In this document: in pieces, positions 8,001-19,487 of the stretch | How positions within the stretch are numbered: the stretch's first letter is position 1 | Layout of the letters: every line of letters starts with the position of its first letter | Program-made: the position numbers and the translations under genes | NCBI GenBank assembly: GCA_937973585.1 | Contig: CALJKN010000004.1 | Location: 1-32,992, forward strand | DNA length: 32,992 nt | Reading direction: 5' to 3' | Origin: an uncultured Helicobacteraceae bacterium | Lineage (GTDB): Bacteria; Campylobacterota; Campylobacteria; Campylobacterales; UBA6016 | The notes under the pieces: generated by a model | What the model saw: only the letters and a program-made list of their open reading frames with translations | The model's database searches: none | What the model was told of the DNA's origin: nothing

Positions 8001-9237
8001 AAAAATATGTAACTTTTGCGGCTCGCCCGATACAGAACAAAACCCGCTTTTGGCCGGAGAGGATGCATATATTTGCAAAAACTGCGTCCTTAGTGCCCAC
8101 AAAATTATTTTGGGCGATCTGGCTCAAAGTAAAGAGGAGAGCGTCAAAGGGGAGGTTGCCCCAAAAAAAATAAAAGAGGCACTCGACGGCTACGTAATAG
8201 GTCAAGATAGAGCCAAAAAGATAATCGCCGTGGCGGTCTACAATCACTACAAAAGGATTCTAAAAGGACTCCCTGCCGACGACAACGATACGGAGCTAAA
8301 AAAATCGAATATCCTCCTTTTGGGGCCTACCGGAAGCGGCAAAACTCTAATTGCCCAAACCCTTGCAAAATATCTGGACGTGCCGATAGCTATTACGGAT
8401 GCCACGAGCCTGACGGAGGCCGGATATGTAGGCGAGGATGTCGAAAATATCCTTGTTAGGCTCCTTCAGTCCGCCGACGGTGACGTTAAAAAAGCGGAAC
8501 ACGGTATCGTGTTTATAGACGAGGTTGACAAAATAGCCAGACTAGGCGAAAATCGCTCAATCACAAGAGACGTATCCGGCGAAGGAGTGCAGCAGGCTCT
8601 GCTAAAAATTATAGAGGGGAGTAGCGTAAATATCCCACCGAAAGGCGGCAGAAAACACCCGAATCAGGATTTTATCCAAATGGATACGACAAATATCCTC
8701 TTCATTGCCGGAGGGGCATTTGACGGACTCGGAGAGATAATCAAAAATAGAATCTCCGGCTCGGCTATGGGGTTTTTGCAAAAAGAAAAAACAGACATAA
8801 AAGACGAAAACATATTTGAGGCGGCAGAGACCGACGACCTCGTAAAATTTGGCCTTATTCCGGAGCTAATCGGGAGACTTCACGTAGTTGCAAGCCTCAA
8901 AGAGCTTGATTTGGAACAACTCGTAAAAGTCTTCAAAGAGCCTAAAAACTCCATCTTAAAACAGTTTCAAAAGCTGTTTGCAATAGACGGAGCCAAGCTA
9001 ACATTTACGGATGATGCCATAGAGGCAATATGCGACGAGAGCATCAAACGAAAAACGGGAGCCAGAGGGCTAAGGGCGATTATAGAGGGGATAATGACCG
9101 ATACTATGTATGATTTGCCGGAGCTATCGGGCTATGAGATTATAGTAAACAAAGAGTGCATCACCGAGGGGGCGAAACCGCTCAAAGTAAAGCTCTCAAA
9201 AACAGAGGGCGGCAAGGGCAAAAAAGCCATAGCATAA
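7993..9237 (+). CDS. clpX: ClpX, ATPase subunit of the ClpXP protease
   Basis: A 414-residue AAA+ unfoldase. An N-terminal zinc-binding domain has C6, C9, C28 and C31. Walker A is GPTGSGKT and Walker B is IVFIDEVDKI, followed by an arginine-finger region and a C-terminal sensor-2 segment (RKTGARGLRAI). ClpX unfolds tagged substrates and feeds them to ClpP. The loop that docks on ClpP reads MGF here (SGSAMGFLQ) instead of the usual IGF, a conservative change. No clpP gene is in the window. The start overlaps the lpxA end by 8 bases. Confidence 0.97.
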   Translation: MTEKICNFCGSPDTEQNPLLAGEDAYICKNCVLSAHKIILGDLAQSKEESVKGEVAPKKIKEALDGYVIGQDRAKKIIAVAVYNHYKRILKGLPADDNDTELKKSNILLLGPTGSGKTLIAQTLAKYLDVPIAITDATSLTEAGYVGEDVENILVRLLQSADGDVKKAEHGIVFIDEVDKIARLGENRSITRDVSGEGVQQALLKIIEGSSVNIPPKGGRKHPNQDFIQMDTTNILFIAGGAFDGLGEIIKNRISGSAMGFLQKEKTDIKDENIFEAAETDDLVKFGLIPELIGRLHVVASLKELDLEQLVKVFKEPKNSILKQFQKLFAIDGAKLTFTDDAIEAICDESIKRKTGARGLRAIIEGIMTDTMYDLPELSGYEIIVNKECITEGAKPLKVKLSKTEGGKGKKAIA

Positions 9238-9262
9238 AATTTCAGCAAGGATACTAAGGGTT

Positions 9263-10297
9263 ATGTTTTTAGATAAATTAATAGGTTTTTTCTCAAACGA
9301 TTTGGCGATTGACCTCGGTACGGCTAATACTATAGTTAGCATCAAAGGCAAAGGTATCGTAATCAACGAGCCTTCAGTCGTCGCCGTACAGTCGGATAGA
9401 TACGGCAAACAAAAAATCCTCGCCGTAGGCCAAGAGGCAAAAGATATGATCGGTAAGACACCGGGAAACATCACTGCTATTAGACCTATGAGAGACGGGG
9501 TTATCGCCGATTTCGATATCACCGAAAAGATGATTAGGTACTTTATAGAAAAAGTCCACAACAGACAGGCGTTTATCAGACCTCGAATCGTGATATGCGT
9601 CCCTTACGGTCTTACGCAAGTCGAGAGGAAAGCGGTTAGAGAATCTGCAATGTCGGCCGGAGCCAGAGAGGTGTATCTGGTAGACGAACCTATGGCAGCG
9701 GCTATCGGTGTGGGCTTGCCCGTAAAAGAACCACAAGGGAACGTCGTGGTCGATATAGGCGGCGGTACCACGGAGATAGGGGTTACTTCTCTAGGCGGTC
9801 TTGTTATCAGCAAATCTATCAGGGTAGCCGGAGATAAACTGGATAACGACATAGTAAATTACGTCAGAAAAAAATATAACCTTCTAATCGGCGAGAGGAC
9901 AGCCGAAGATATTAAAATGCAGATCGGTTCTGCAATAAAGCTTGATTTGCCTCTTTCAATGACCATCAAAGGCAGGGATCAGATAAACGGACTTCTCACT
10001 ACTATAGAATTTACAAGCGAAGAGATGAGGGATGCGATAAAGGACTCACTAAAAGTAATTTTGGATGCCGTAAAACTTGTACTTGAGCTTATGCCGCCGG
10101 ATTTGGCGGGCGACGTAGTCGAAAACGGTATAGTCCTAACCGGCGGGGGTGCACTTTTGAAAGGGCTTGATAAGTACATATCGGAAGCGGTCAAACTACC
10201 GGTATTTGTAGCTGACGAGCCTTTGTTGGCAGTTGTCAGAGGTACTTCCGTAGTACTTGAAGAGTTGGATTTATTACAGCAAATATCGTATGAGTAA
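9263..10297 (+). CDS. mreB: Rod-shape determining protein MreB
   Basis: A 344-residue actin-like protein. It starts with the short hydrophobic and amphipathic end typical of MreB, then the phosphate-1 motif DLGTANTIV, the phosphate-2 motif DIGGGTTEIGV and the adenosine motif TGGGALLKGL. MreB filaments under the inner membrane guide side-wall peptidoglycan synthesis, so the cell is likely rod-shaped or curved. It lies 25 bases after clpX and overlaps mreC by 8 bases (ATGAGTAA). Length is normal. Confidence 0.97.
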   Translation: MFLDKLIGFFSNDLAIDLGTANTIVSIKGKGIVINEPSVVAVQSDRYGKQKILAVGQEAKDMIGKTPGNITAIRPMRDGVIADFDITEKMIRYFIEKVHNRQAFIRPRIVICVPYGLTQVERKAVRESAMSAGAREVYLVDEPMAAAIGVGLPVKEPQGNVVVDIGGGTTEIGVTSLGGLVISKSIRVAGDKLDNDIVNYVRKKYNLLIGERTAEDIKMQIGSAIKLDLPLSMTIKGRDQINGLLTTIEFTSEEMRDAIKDSLKVILDAVKLVLELMPPDLAGDVVENGIVLTGGGALLKGLDKYISEAVKLPVFVADEPLLAVVRGTSVVLEELDLLQQISYE

Positions 10298-11099
10298 AAA
10301 CTGGATCGTATTAGGAATTTTCGGGGGTCTATTTGTTGCGATTTACTACTTTTCCGGTACATATCTACAAAACAAAATAACACCCGCAACCTCTTTCATC
10401 CGAGATACGTATCTCTCCTTGCAGAGCGAAACCTCGCTATTTATAGACAAGTATCTCTCTCAGGCCGAGTCTGTAGAGAGGCTTGAAAAAGAGAATATCG
10501 CCCTCCAAAAAGAGCTCACCGCATACAAAGCGGGGATTGTGGACGTAGCGAAAAAAATAAACGCCGCCGGACTAAAAAGCTTTGAGTTTAACAGCTCTAC
10601 CAAAATAGGTTACGCAAGGGTAAGGTCATACTCCAACCTCCCGAATCTGTACAGAATCTGGATAGATTTTAACCCTAGCACAAAAGAGCAAAATCAGGAT
10701 ATTCCAAAAATATACGGGCTTATTTACCCATCCAAAAACAAAACCGAGCAGATCGCTTGCGGTATAGCAATGGAAGACGATACGAAAAAGTACGAAGCCT
10801 TTTTGAACGGTGACCCTAAATGCTCATACGGCGTATATATAGGGGGAGCCAAAGCCCCAGGAGTTGTATACGGCAAAAATCAGGATAAACTGATCGTAAA
10901 ATATATCCCTACGTGGATGGATATAAAAGCCGGGGACGAGGTGATTACAAGCGGTCTCGACAACATCTTTTTTGAGGGTGTCAAAGTCGGCAAAATCAAA
11001 AGTGTAAGCTCCGATAACGCTTACAAGGAGGCTCTCGTAGAGGGGTACTACAACTCTCTGTCGCCGGATTATTTTTACGTAGTCGAAAAAGCGAAATAA
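10290..11099 (+). CDS. mreC: Rod-shape determining protein MreC
   Basis: I place the start at the ATG at 10290, overlapping the mreB stop by 8 bases, rather than at a TTG at 10257 that would add 11 residues inside mreB. The protein then has 269 residues. One transmembrane segment lies at about residues 5-22, then a coiled coil at about 50-80 (ESVERLEKENIALQKEL), and periplasmic beta-barrel domains to the end. MreC bridges MreB and the cell-wall synthases on the periplasmic side. No mreD follows; carB comes next after 40 bases. Confidence 0.93.
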   Translation: MSKNWIVLGIFGGLFVAIYYFSGTYLQNKITPATSFIRDTYLSLQSETSLFIDKYLSQAESVERLEKENIALQKELTAYKAGIVDVAKKINAAGLKSFEFNSSTKIGYARVRSYSNLPNLYRIWIDFNPSTKEQNQDIPKIYGLIYPSKNKTEQIACGIAMEDDTKKYEAFLNGDPKCSYGVYIGGAKAPGVVYGKNQDKLIVKYIPTWMDIKAGDEVITSGLDNIFFEGVKVGKIKSVSSDNAYKEALVEGYYNSLSPDYFYVVEKAK

Positions 11100-11139
11100 A
11101 AAACGGATAACATAAACAAAAACACAAAGGGGTATAAAG

Positions 11140-14391
<3,252 letters not shown>

Positions 14392-14829
14392 ATGGACCCG
14401 ACCGATATATATCTCGTACAGACCGACACAACCGTCGGTCTCGTCTCCCAAAACAAAGAAGCTCTAGCAAAAGCCAAAAAAAGAGAGCCGTCTAAACCTT
14501 TTATCATAACATGCGCCGGACTCGGTGAGCTAAAAAAGATAACTAGAGTTCCGAAAAAAGCAAAAAAACTAGTCCGTAGATCCTCCAAAACAACATTCGT
14601 TTACCCTCATAAAAATATAGCCGTCAGGGTTGTCCATCAAGGTTCATACAAAGAGTTTTTAAAGCCTTTCGGATGGATGTATTCGACTAGCGCCAACGAA
14701 TCCGGTGGACACTATGATGAGAGTTTTGCAAAAAATGCGGCCGATACGGTAGTCGATAATATAAAATTTTACGAATCCAAACCATCGACGATAATAAAAC
14801 TGGGTAAAAAGCCTAAAAAACTCCGATGA
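14392..14829 (+). CDS. Short Sua5/YciO/YrdC-family protein
   Basis: A 145-residue protein, well below the roughly 190-200 residues of TsaC. The N-terminal VQTDTTVGL corresponds to the PTDTxYGL motif of the family. A KKREPSKPF segment resembles the KxR ligand motif, and STSANESGG is the nucleotide-binding SxN-type motif. TsaC/Sua5 proteins make threonylcarbamoyl-AMP for tRNA t6A. This short form may do the same or be a paralogue. A start codon directly after the carB stop and an ATGA overlap with the next gene put it firmly in the carB operon. The link with carbamoyl-phosphate synthesis is only positional. Confidence 0.8.
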   Translation: MDPTDIYLVQTDTTVGLVSQNKEALAKAKKREPSKPFIITCAGLGELKKITRVPKKAKKLVRRSSKTTFVYPHKNIAVRVVHQGSYKEFLKPFGWMYSTSANESGGHYDESFAKNAADTVVDNIKFYESKPSTIIKLGKKPKKLR

Positions 14830-15719
14830 GTATCTTTTTATCGATAATCGGCGTATATTTTTTCGTATTTTTGGGTTTTGCGGCAAAGAGGGTTTTTGAG
14901 GAGATACACGAACGAACCCTTGTCCTTTTGTCGGTCTATTTTTTGCAACCCATCCTCTCTTTTTGGGGGATTTTGGGGGCAAAAATAGATTTTACCGCCG
15001 TCTCTGCCCCGGCTATGTATTTTGGAATCTCTCTTTTTAGTGCATTGTTCGGATTTTTTATATTCAGCAAAGTATTTAAAGAGAAAAAAGATGCCGTAAT
15101 CGTAACGGCCGGCGGGGTAATAGGAAACACCGGAAATCTGGGGATCCCGATACTGCTCGCAATGTTCGGAAAAGGGATTGCCCTCTACGCCGTCCTAATC
15201 AATCTTGCAAATATCTTTGTCCTCTATGTTATCGGGGTGTTTTTGTATTCAATGGGGAACTACACCGCCAAAAAAGCCGTCAAAAATATCCTCTCAATGC
15301 CTGTAATCTGGTCATCCGCCATAGCAATAACCATGAACTATCTAAATATCAAAATCCCCGATGCCTTTAACCAGACGATAGAGATGGGGGCGTATACGTC
15401 AATGACGATTCAGCTCATTATATTCGGGGTATTTTTGGGTGGCCTCACGAGATTTAAACCTGATATGAAGCTTGTCGGTTGGGGGATGGGGTACAAATTT
15501 TTAGCCGTCCCCGCCTTTGCATTTTTAGCTCTCTCAATGACCGATTTGGAGCCTATGATAAAAACCCTAGTTTTTTTACAAGTATGTATGCCGCTAGCCG
15601 TAAACAATGTCAATCTGGCATCGCTATACGACTGCAAACCGTATACGGTGACGGCAAATATACTCGTCAGCTCCGTTTTGTTTATGGGGCTTATTTTTAT
15701 CTATAAAGGGGTTTTTTGA
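14826..15719 (+). CDS. AEC-family (auxin efflux carrier type) transporter
   Basis: A 297-residue inner-membrane protein with about 8-10 hydrophobic segments. The N-terminal half has the family pattern (FLQPILSFWGI, then GGVIGNTGNLGIPILLAMFG with the conserved N-x-G-x-x-x-x-P stretch). The C-terminal half mirrors it (VCMPLAVNNVNLASLY). Bacterial members carry malate, malonate or other organic acids; the substrate here is unknown. It overlaps the Sua5-like gene by 4 bases and ends the plus-strand run, facing the convergent zinc-ribbon gene. It is at the usual length. Confidence 0.9.
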   Translation: MSIFLSIIGVYFFVFLGFAAKRVFEEIHERTLVLLSVYFLQPILSFWGILGAKIDFTAVSAPAMYFGISLFSALFGFFIFSKVFKEKKDAVIVTAGGVIGNTGNLGIPILLAMFGKGIALYAVLINLANIFVLYVIGVFLYSMGNYTAKKAVKNILSMPVIWSSAIAITMNYLNIKIPDAFNQTIEMGAYTSMTIQLIIFGVFLGGLTRFKPDMKLVGWGMGYKFLAVPAFAFLALSMTDLEPMIKTLVFLQVCMPLAVNNVNLASLYDCKPYTVTANILVSSVLFMGLIFIYKGVF

Positions 15720-15729
15720 TCTAACCCCT
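15707..15729. terminator. Possible bidirectional terminator hairpin
   Basis: AGGGGTT at 15707-15713 pairs with AACCCCT at 15723-15729 around a 9-base loop, between two convergent stop codons (15719 and 15728). The stem is perfect over 7 pairs, but no long T run follows on either strand, so function as a terminator is uncertain. Confidence 0.45.
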
Positions 15730-16009
15730 AGTCAAACAAATCGCTCCAAAACGACTCTTTTTTGTGATGTTTGTGATTATGGTGGTGTCCGTCGTTGTAG
15801 TTATAATTCTCTTTCGGCTTTTCCCTGTTGTACGGGGAGCTCTCTTTGTATTCATGTCTCGGGGCGTAGTTTTTTTCGGCTCTCTCAATAATTTTGTCAA
15901 GCTCACCCCTGTCTAACCATACCCCTCTGCACTTTGGGCAATAATCAATCTCAATCCCGCTTCTCTCGGAAATAACCAATCTCTCACTCACGCATACGGG
16001 ACAATTCAT
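15728..16009 (-). CDS. Small zinc-ribbon protein (TFIIB-type) with a histidine-rich tail
   Basis: A 93-residue protein. I chose the ATG at 16009 because GGAGGT lies 8 bases upstream and the protein then starts MNCPVC; an earlier in-frame start would precede that site. C3, C6, C24 and C27 form a zinc ribbon of the zf-TFIIB type (MNCPVC...DYCPKCRGVWLDRGELD). The tail is hydrophilic and has six histidines within residues 75-82 (GHHHNHKHHKK), then an aromatic end. The family is common and mostly without known function. The histidine run suggests binding of a transition metal such as nickel, zinc or cobalt, which is an inference. It is transcribed away from the lipoprotein gene. Confidence 0.88.
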   Translation of the reverse strand: MNCPVCVSERLVISERSGIEIDYCPKCRGVWLDRGELDKIIERAEKNYAPRHEYKESSPYNREKPKENYNYNDGHHHNHKHHKKESFWSDLFD

Positions 16010-16082
16010 TTCTGATACCTCCAAATTTTTTATGACGGAAGATACCACGAGAGTGATGAAATGTCAAGAAGCGGCAGTTTGA

Positions 16083-16129
16083 TATAATCGACAAAATTTT
16101 TCCCAAACCGTCATCAAAAGTATGGAGAG
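16083..16129 (+). promoter_or_regulatory. Promoter and ribosome binding site of the UPF0323 lipoprotein gene
   Basis: TATAAT at 16083-16088 gives a leader of about 40 bases before the ATG at 16135, with GGAGAG at 16124-16129 as the ribosome binding site. No -35 box is clear. Confidence 0.65.
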
Positions 16130-16134
16130 AATAT

Positions 16135-16821
16135 ATGAAACACTATATCAAAAAAATTTCACAGGTTTCGGCTTTCGGTTCCGTAGCTGTTTTGGCAGCA
16201 CTAGCCATTAGCGGATGCGGCGAAAAACCGCAGGAAGAGGCAAAACAGAGCGGCCAGAGCGTATCGGAGGCCTCAAAAGCGCAGGGGCAATTCCTCGTTA
16301 TCCAAGAGGTTGCAAAAGATAAATACAAAGTCGTAGAGCAATATCCGGCAAACGGCCCTAGCCGTGCAATCCTAAAAGAGATAAACGGTACGGAGAGACT
16401 GCTAAGCGAGGAGGAGCTAAAAAAACTCGCCGAGGCTGAGGCCAAAAAGGTTGAAAATAACACTTCAAACCTAACAAAGGAAAACTCCGCACAGATGCAC
16501 GGCGGCGGCATGAGCTTAGGGGAGACAATATTGGCCTCGGCAGCAGGGGCACTAATCGGCGGATACATCGCAAACAAACTCTTTAACAATCCGAACTTTC
16601 AGGCAAATCAACGGATGAATACCCCGACACAGATGAGCCAACCCATCAATAAACCAACTTCAGGAGCGGCGACTCCCGCGGGTTCTGCCGCCCCAAAACC
16701 GCAAAGCGGGTATTTCCAGCAAACTCCGGCAAAAGCTCCGGCAACCCCTAGCGGCGGCCCTAGCTCTCCGTCAAGTTCCAGTTCGCCGAGTTCCGGCGGC
16801 TCAAAAAGTTTTGGAGGTTAA
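16135..16821 (+). CDS. UPF0323-family lipoprotein
   Basis: A 228-residue lipoprotein. The signal peptide ends in a lipobox ALAISGC with the lipidated cysteine at C28. Next come a charged coiled region (about residues 30-115), a short hydrophobic glycine-rich stretch (SLGETILASAAGALIGGYIANKLF, about 127-150), and a disordered tail rich in Pro, Ser, Gly and Gln, ending SGGSKSFGG. The glycine-rich hydrophobic segment resembles those of other surface lipoproteins. I recall UPF0323 as a Campylobacterota family of unknown function. Its gene lies 3 bases before the glutathionylspermidine-synthase-like gene, an arrangement I also recall from Campylobacter jejuni. Confidence 0.85.
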   Translation: MKHYIKKISQVSAFGSVAVLAALAISGCGEKPQEEAKQSGQSVSEASKAQGQFLVIQEVAKDKYKVVEQYPANGPSRAILKEINGTERLLSEEELKKLAEAEAKKVENNTSNLTKENSAQMHGGGMSLGETILASAAGALIGGYIANKLFNNPNFQANQRMNTPTQMSQPINKPTSGAATPAGSAAPKPQSGYFQQTPAKAPATPSGGPSSPSSSSSPSSGGSKSFGG

Positions 16822-16824
16822 ACG

Positions 16825-18006
16825 GTGATAAATCTAAGAAAAGTAACCCCGCTACCAAAAGAGGCATTGGAGGAGATAGGATTTTACTGGCATACCGACC
16901 TAGACAACACCGACTATATCGCAGACTCTATGATAGAGGTGAGCGAGGCGGAGGCTGAGGCCTACTATAACGCCGCAAACGAAATCTACGATATGTACGT
17001 AGAGGCCGGTGAATACGTCATCAAAAACAATCTATTTCACGAGATCGGAATCCCTTTTAACCTTGGCGAAATCATCAAAATGTCGTGGGAGTCGGATGTT
17101 CATTGGCACCTATACGGCAGATTCGATTTTGCCGGAGGGGTGGACGGCAAACCTATAAAACTGCTCGAATTTAACGCCGACACCCCGACAGCCGTGTTTG
17201 AGACGGCAATCATCCAATGGGCGCTAGCCAGACACAATAATCTGGATGAATCTATGCAATTTAACAACCTGTACGAAGCGCTAAAAGCAAACTTTAAAAG
17301 AGTTGTAACGCTAGAGGAGGATCCGGAGAGGTTCGGAGAGATTTACGACGGATGGAGGATGCTGTTTTCATCGGTTAGAGGGACCAAAGAGGAGGAGAAC
17401 ACTGTCAAGTTTTTGCAACAAGTCGCCCATGAAGCCGGATGGACAACCGGATTTACATATATGGACGAGGTTGGATTTGACAGAGATTACGGTGTTTTTG
17501 ACGAAGACAAAGAGCCTTACGAATTTTGGTTTAAACTCTACCCGTGGGAGGATATAGCTATCGGCGAATCGGCACTTTTGGACGATTTGACCGCAATGGT
17601 AAGAAACCAAAAAAGCATCTTTTTGAACCCTCCGTATGCAGCGATGTTTCACTCAAAAGGGATGCTAAAAATCCTAAAAGAGCTATTTCCGGATAGCCCG
17701 TATCTACTTGATGCATCGTTTGCCCCGCTTCAAAACAAAAGCTTTGTAGAGAAAAAATGCTTCTCCAGAGAGGGGGAAAACGTCAAAATATTTGCCACAG
17801 ACGGTTCGGTAATAGCCGAAAACGACGGCGGATACGAAAACTCAAAAAGCGTCTTTCAAGAGTATGTAGAGCTCCCTACGGATAGTAGCGGGGCATCGTA
17901 TCAGGCAGGGGTGTTTTTCGCGTATGAGGGAGCCGGACTAGGCTTTAGAAAAGGTGGTAAAATCCTAAACAATATGAGCAAATTCGTCGGACATATCCTA
18001 GTCTAA
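16825..18006 (+). CDS. Glutathionylspermidine-synthase-like ATP-grasp protein
   Basis: A 393-residue protein. It starts with GTG at 16825, 7 bases after GGAGG at 16813-16817, which overlaps the end of the lipoprotein gene. The sequence fits the C-terminal synthetase domain of glutathionylspermidine synthase: LLEFNADTPTAVFETAIIQW near residues 112-132, ending in an ATP-grasp-like GAGLGFRKGG...VGHILV. The enzyme family joins a carboxyl group to an amine using ATP; in Escherichia coli the product is glutathionylspermidine. There is no amidase domain here. In bacteria lacking glutathione the real substrate is probably another peptide or envelope component. The tight link with an exported lipoprotein hints at an envelope role, which is an inference. 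Confidence 0.87.
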   Translation: MINLRKVTPLPKEALEEIGFYWHTDLDNTDYIADSMIEVSEAEAEAYYNAANEIYDMYVEAGEYVIKNNLFHEIGIPFNLGEIIKMSWESDVHWHLYGRFDFAGGVDGKPIKLLEFNADTPTAVFETAIIQWALARHNNLDESMQFNNLYEALKANFKRVVTLEEDPERFGEIYDGWRMLFSSVRGTKEEENTVKFLQQVAHEAGWTTGFTYMDEVGFDRDYGVFDEDKEPYEFWFKLYPWEDIAIGESALLDDLTAMVRNQKSIFLNPPYAAMFHSKGMLKILKELFPDSPYLLDASFAPLQNKSFVEKKCFSREGENVKIFATDGSVIAENDGGYENSKSVFQEYVELPTDSSGASYQAGVFFAYEGAGLGFRKGGKILNNMSKFVGHILV

Positions 18007-18007
18007 C

Positions 18008-18283
18008 TCAACCGAATTTTTTATTTTTGGCTTTATCTTCGTTTTTTGCAAGCCAGATAAATACCTCAACAACCGCCCTATATAGCTGGGGCGGAATCTC
18101 TCTATCCAACTCCACGTCAAGTAGCGAATCGGCCAAAAGCTCGTTTTTGAAGAGGGGAACCCCAAACTCTGAGGCTTTTTGGATTATTTTTTCGGCTATC
18201 ACCCCTTTCCCTTTTGCGATCACGCTCGGAACCTTTTCGCTCTCTTTATCGTACTTTAGAGCAACAGCCTTTGGGGTTAGCAT
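18008..18283 (-). CDS. FlhB C-terminal-domain-like protein (FlhX type)
   Basis: A 91-residue protein matching only the cytoplasmic C-terminal domain of FlhB/EscU/YscU, the export switch of flagellar and type III secretion systems. It begins at TPKAVALKYD, close to the point where FlhB cleaves itself at NPTH, and continues with KGKGVIAEKIIQKASEFGVPLFKNELLADSLL, the family core. Similar stand-alone proteins (FlhX) are known in Helicobacter and Campylobacter and can partly replace the cleaved domain of FlhB. It overlaps the ribE stop by one base (TGATG), so it is translated with riboflavin synthase despite the unrelated function. No other flagellar gene is in the window. Confidence 0.88.
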   Translation of the reverse strand: MLTPKAVALKYDKESEKVPSVIAKGKGVIAEKIIQKASEFGVPLFKNELLADSLLDVELDREIPPQLYRAVVEVFIWLAKNEDKAKNKKFG

Positions 18284-18891
18284 CAGTATAGAGCCTGTAT
18301 CTTTTCTACCTCATCCCATGTGAGGGATTTTTTTGGGGCAAATATATGGGCTATATATCTAGCCAATACGTCGGTCTCAATGTTTACCCGTCTCCCCACC
18401 TTGTAATCCCCAAACAGAGTTGTCTGAAGGGTATGCGGGATTATCGTCAGCCGAAACGAATCCTCTAAGCTCTCGTTTACGGTAAGGCTGATTCCATCAA
18501 CGGCGACGGAACCTTTTGGCGGGATAAGGCGGATATATTTTTCGGGGACTTTGATATAGTAATCATAGGCTTTTGAGCTCCTGTCTATCCTCACAATCTC
18601 ACCCACGCAATCTATATGACCTTGAACTATATGCCCCTCAAACCTGTCGCCCATCTGCATCGCAGGCTCCATATGCACCTTCCCCCGGAGATTTTCGGTG
18701 GCAAGTATCTTTTGGCTCTCATGCGACAGCTCCACGCTAAAGCCGCCCCACGCCACCTCGGTCACCGTCAGGCATGCGCCGTTTACGGCAATACTATCCC
18801 CTATTTTTGGTTTATAGCTCGATTTTAGCGTCAGTTTCTCACCGCTAAAGCTCTTGACATTCGCAAATTCTCTTATCAGTCCCGTGAACAT
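18283..18891 (-). CDS. ribE: Riboflavin synthase, alpha chain
   Basis: A 202-residue protein of two similar lumazine-binding domains. It starts with the signature MFTGLI. The first domain has GDSIAVNGACLTV and the second has KGSVAVDGISLTVNE, about 97 residues apart. It makes riboflavin from two molecules of 6,7-dimethyl-8-ribityllumazine. AAGG lies 5 bases before the ATG, and a TATCAT box lies about 25 bases upstream of the start. No other riboflavin gene is nearby. It is called ribE or ribC depending on the organism. Confidence 0.95.
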   Translation of the reverse strand: MFTGLIREFANVKSFSGEKLTLKSSYKPKIGDSIAVNGACLTVTEVAWGGFSVELSHESQKILATENLRGKVHMEPAMQMGDRFEGHIVQGHIDCVGEIVRIDRSSKAYDYYIKVPEKYIRLIPPKGSVAVDGISLTVNESLEDSFRLTIIPHTLQTTLFGDYKVGRRVNIETDVLARYIAHIFAPKKSLTWDEVEKIQALY

Positions 18892-18945
18892 TTTTGCCTT
18901 GTTTTTATTTTTATGATACCAAAATCGTAGTTACTAAAAAGTTAT

Positions 18946-18960
18946 TTAGTTAAAAACTAA
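18946..18960 (-). terminator. Weak AT-rich hairpin after mog
   Basis: On the minus strand TTAGTT and AACTAA pair around a 3-base loop and include the mog stop codon. Five T follow after a 5-base gap (18940-18936). All pairs but two are A-T, so a role as terminator is doubtful. Confidence 0.3.
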
Positions 18961-19484
18961 GACTTCGGTCTAAACGCTTTGATGACCTCTTCATTTGTTT
19001 CGATATATGCTCCGCCTATCAGATCTATACAGTACGGAATTGCCGGAAATACGGCATCCAGACACTCTCTTATCGATTTTGGTTTGCCGGGGAGGTTTAC
19101 TATTAGTGTATTACCCCTGATTCCGGCGGTTTGTCTTGATAGTATGGCGGTCGGAACGTATTTTAGCGATACCTGTCTCATCAACTCCCCAAAACCGGGC
19201 ATCATCTTTTGGCACACAGCCTCTGTAGCCTCCGGCGTAACGTCTCTTTTTGCAGGCCCCGTCCCGCCGGTCGTAACTACGAGTGAACACCCTGCCTCAT
19301 CGCACAGCTCTATCATTGTCCGCTCTATGGCCTCTTGTTCATCCGGAATCAATCTGTACTCCCGTATCCATTCGCCTTTGATATACTCGTTCATCGTATC
19401 TATAATCGCTTTACCGGATAAATCCTCATAGACCCCCGCACTAGCCCTGTCGGAAGCGGTGATAATCCCTATTTTTATTTCCAT
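18957..19484 (-). CDS. mog: Molybdopterin adenylyltransferase
   Basis: A 175-residue protein with the MogA/MoaB fold: IGIITASDRASAGVYEDLSG at the start, TTGGTGPAKRDVTPEAT around residues 70-87, and NLPGKPKSI near residue 130. Mog activates molybdopterin by adenylation so that MoeA can insert molybdate. The organism therefore probably uses molybdenum enzymes. The gene starts 3 bases after the bioV stop, with GAGG 6 bases before its ATG, and is the last gene of the aroB-mog run. An AT-rich hairpin (TTAGTT/AACTAA) at 18946-18960 with a T run 5 bases later could end the transcript; it is weak. Confidence 0.95.
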   Translation of the reverse strand: MEIKIGIITASDRASAGVYEDLSGKAIIDTMNEYIKGEWIREYRLIPDEQEAIERTMIELCDEAGCSLVVTTGGTGPAKRDVTPEATEAVCQKMMPGFGELMRQVSLKYVPTAILSRQTAGIRGNTLIVNLPGKPKSIRECLDAVFPAIPYCIDLIGGAYIETNEEVIKAFRPKS

Positions 19485-19487
19485 TAG

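Noticed and set aside
7795..8247. 150-codon minus-strand frame across the lpxA-clpX junction
   Set aside because: Both plus-strand genes are certain and the antisense frame matches nothing.
10257..10289. Upstream TTG start for mreC
   Set aside because: It would add 11 residues inside mreB with no ribosome binding site; the ATG at 10290 gives the normal MreC N-terminus.
16143..16589. 148-codon open frame on the minus strand inside the lipoprotein gene
   Set aside because: The plus-strand frame has a promoter, ribosome binding site and lipobox; the antisense frame has none of these.
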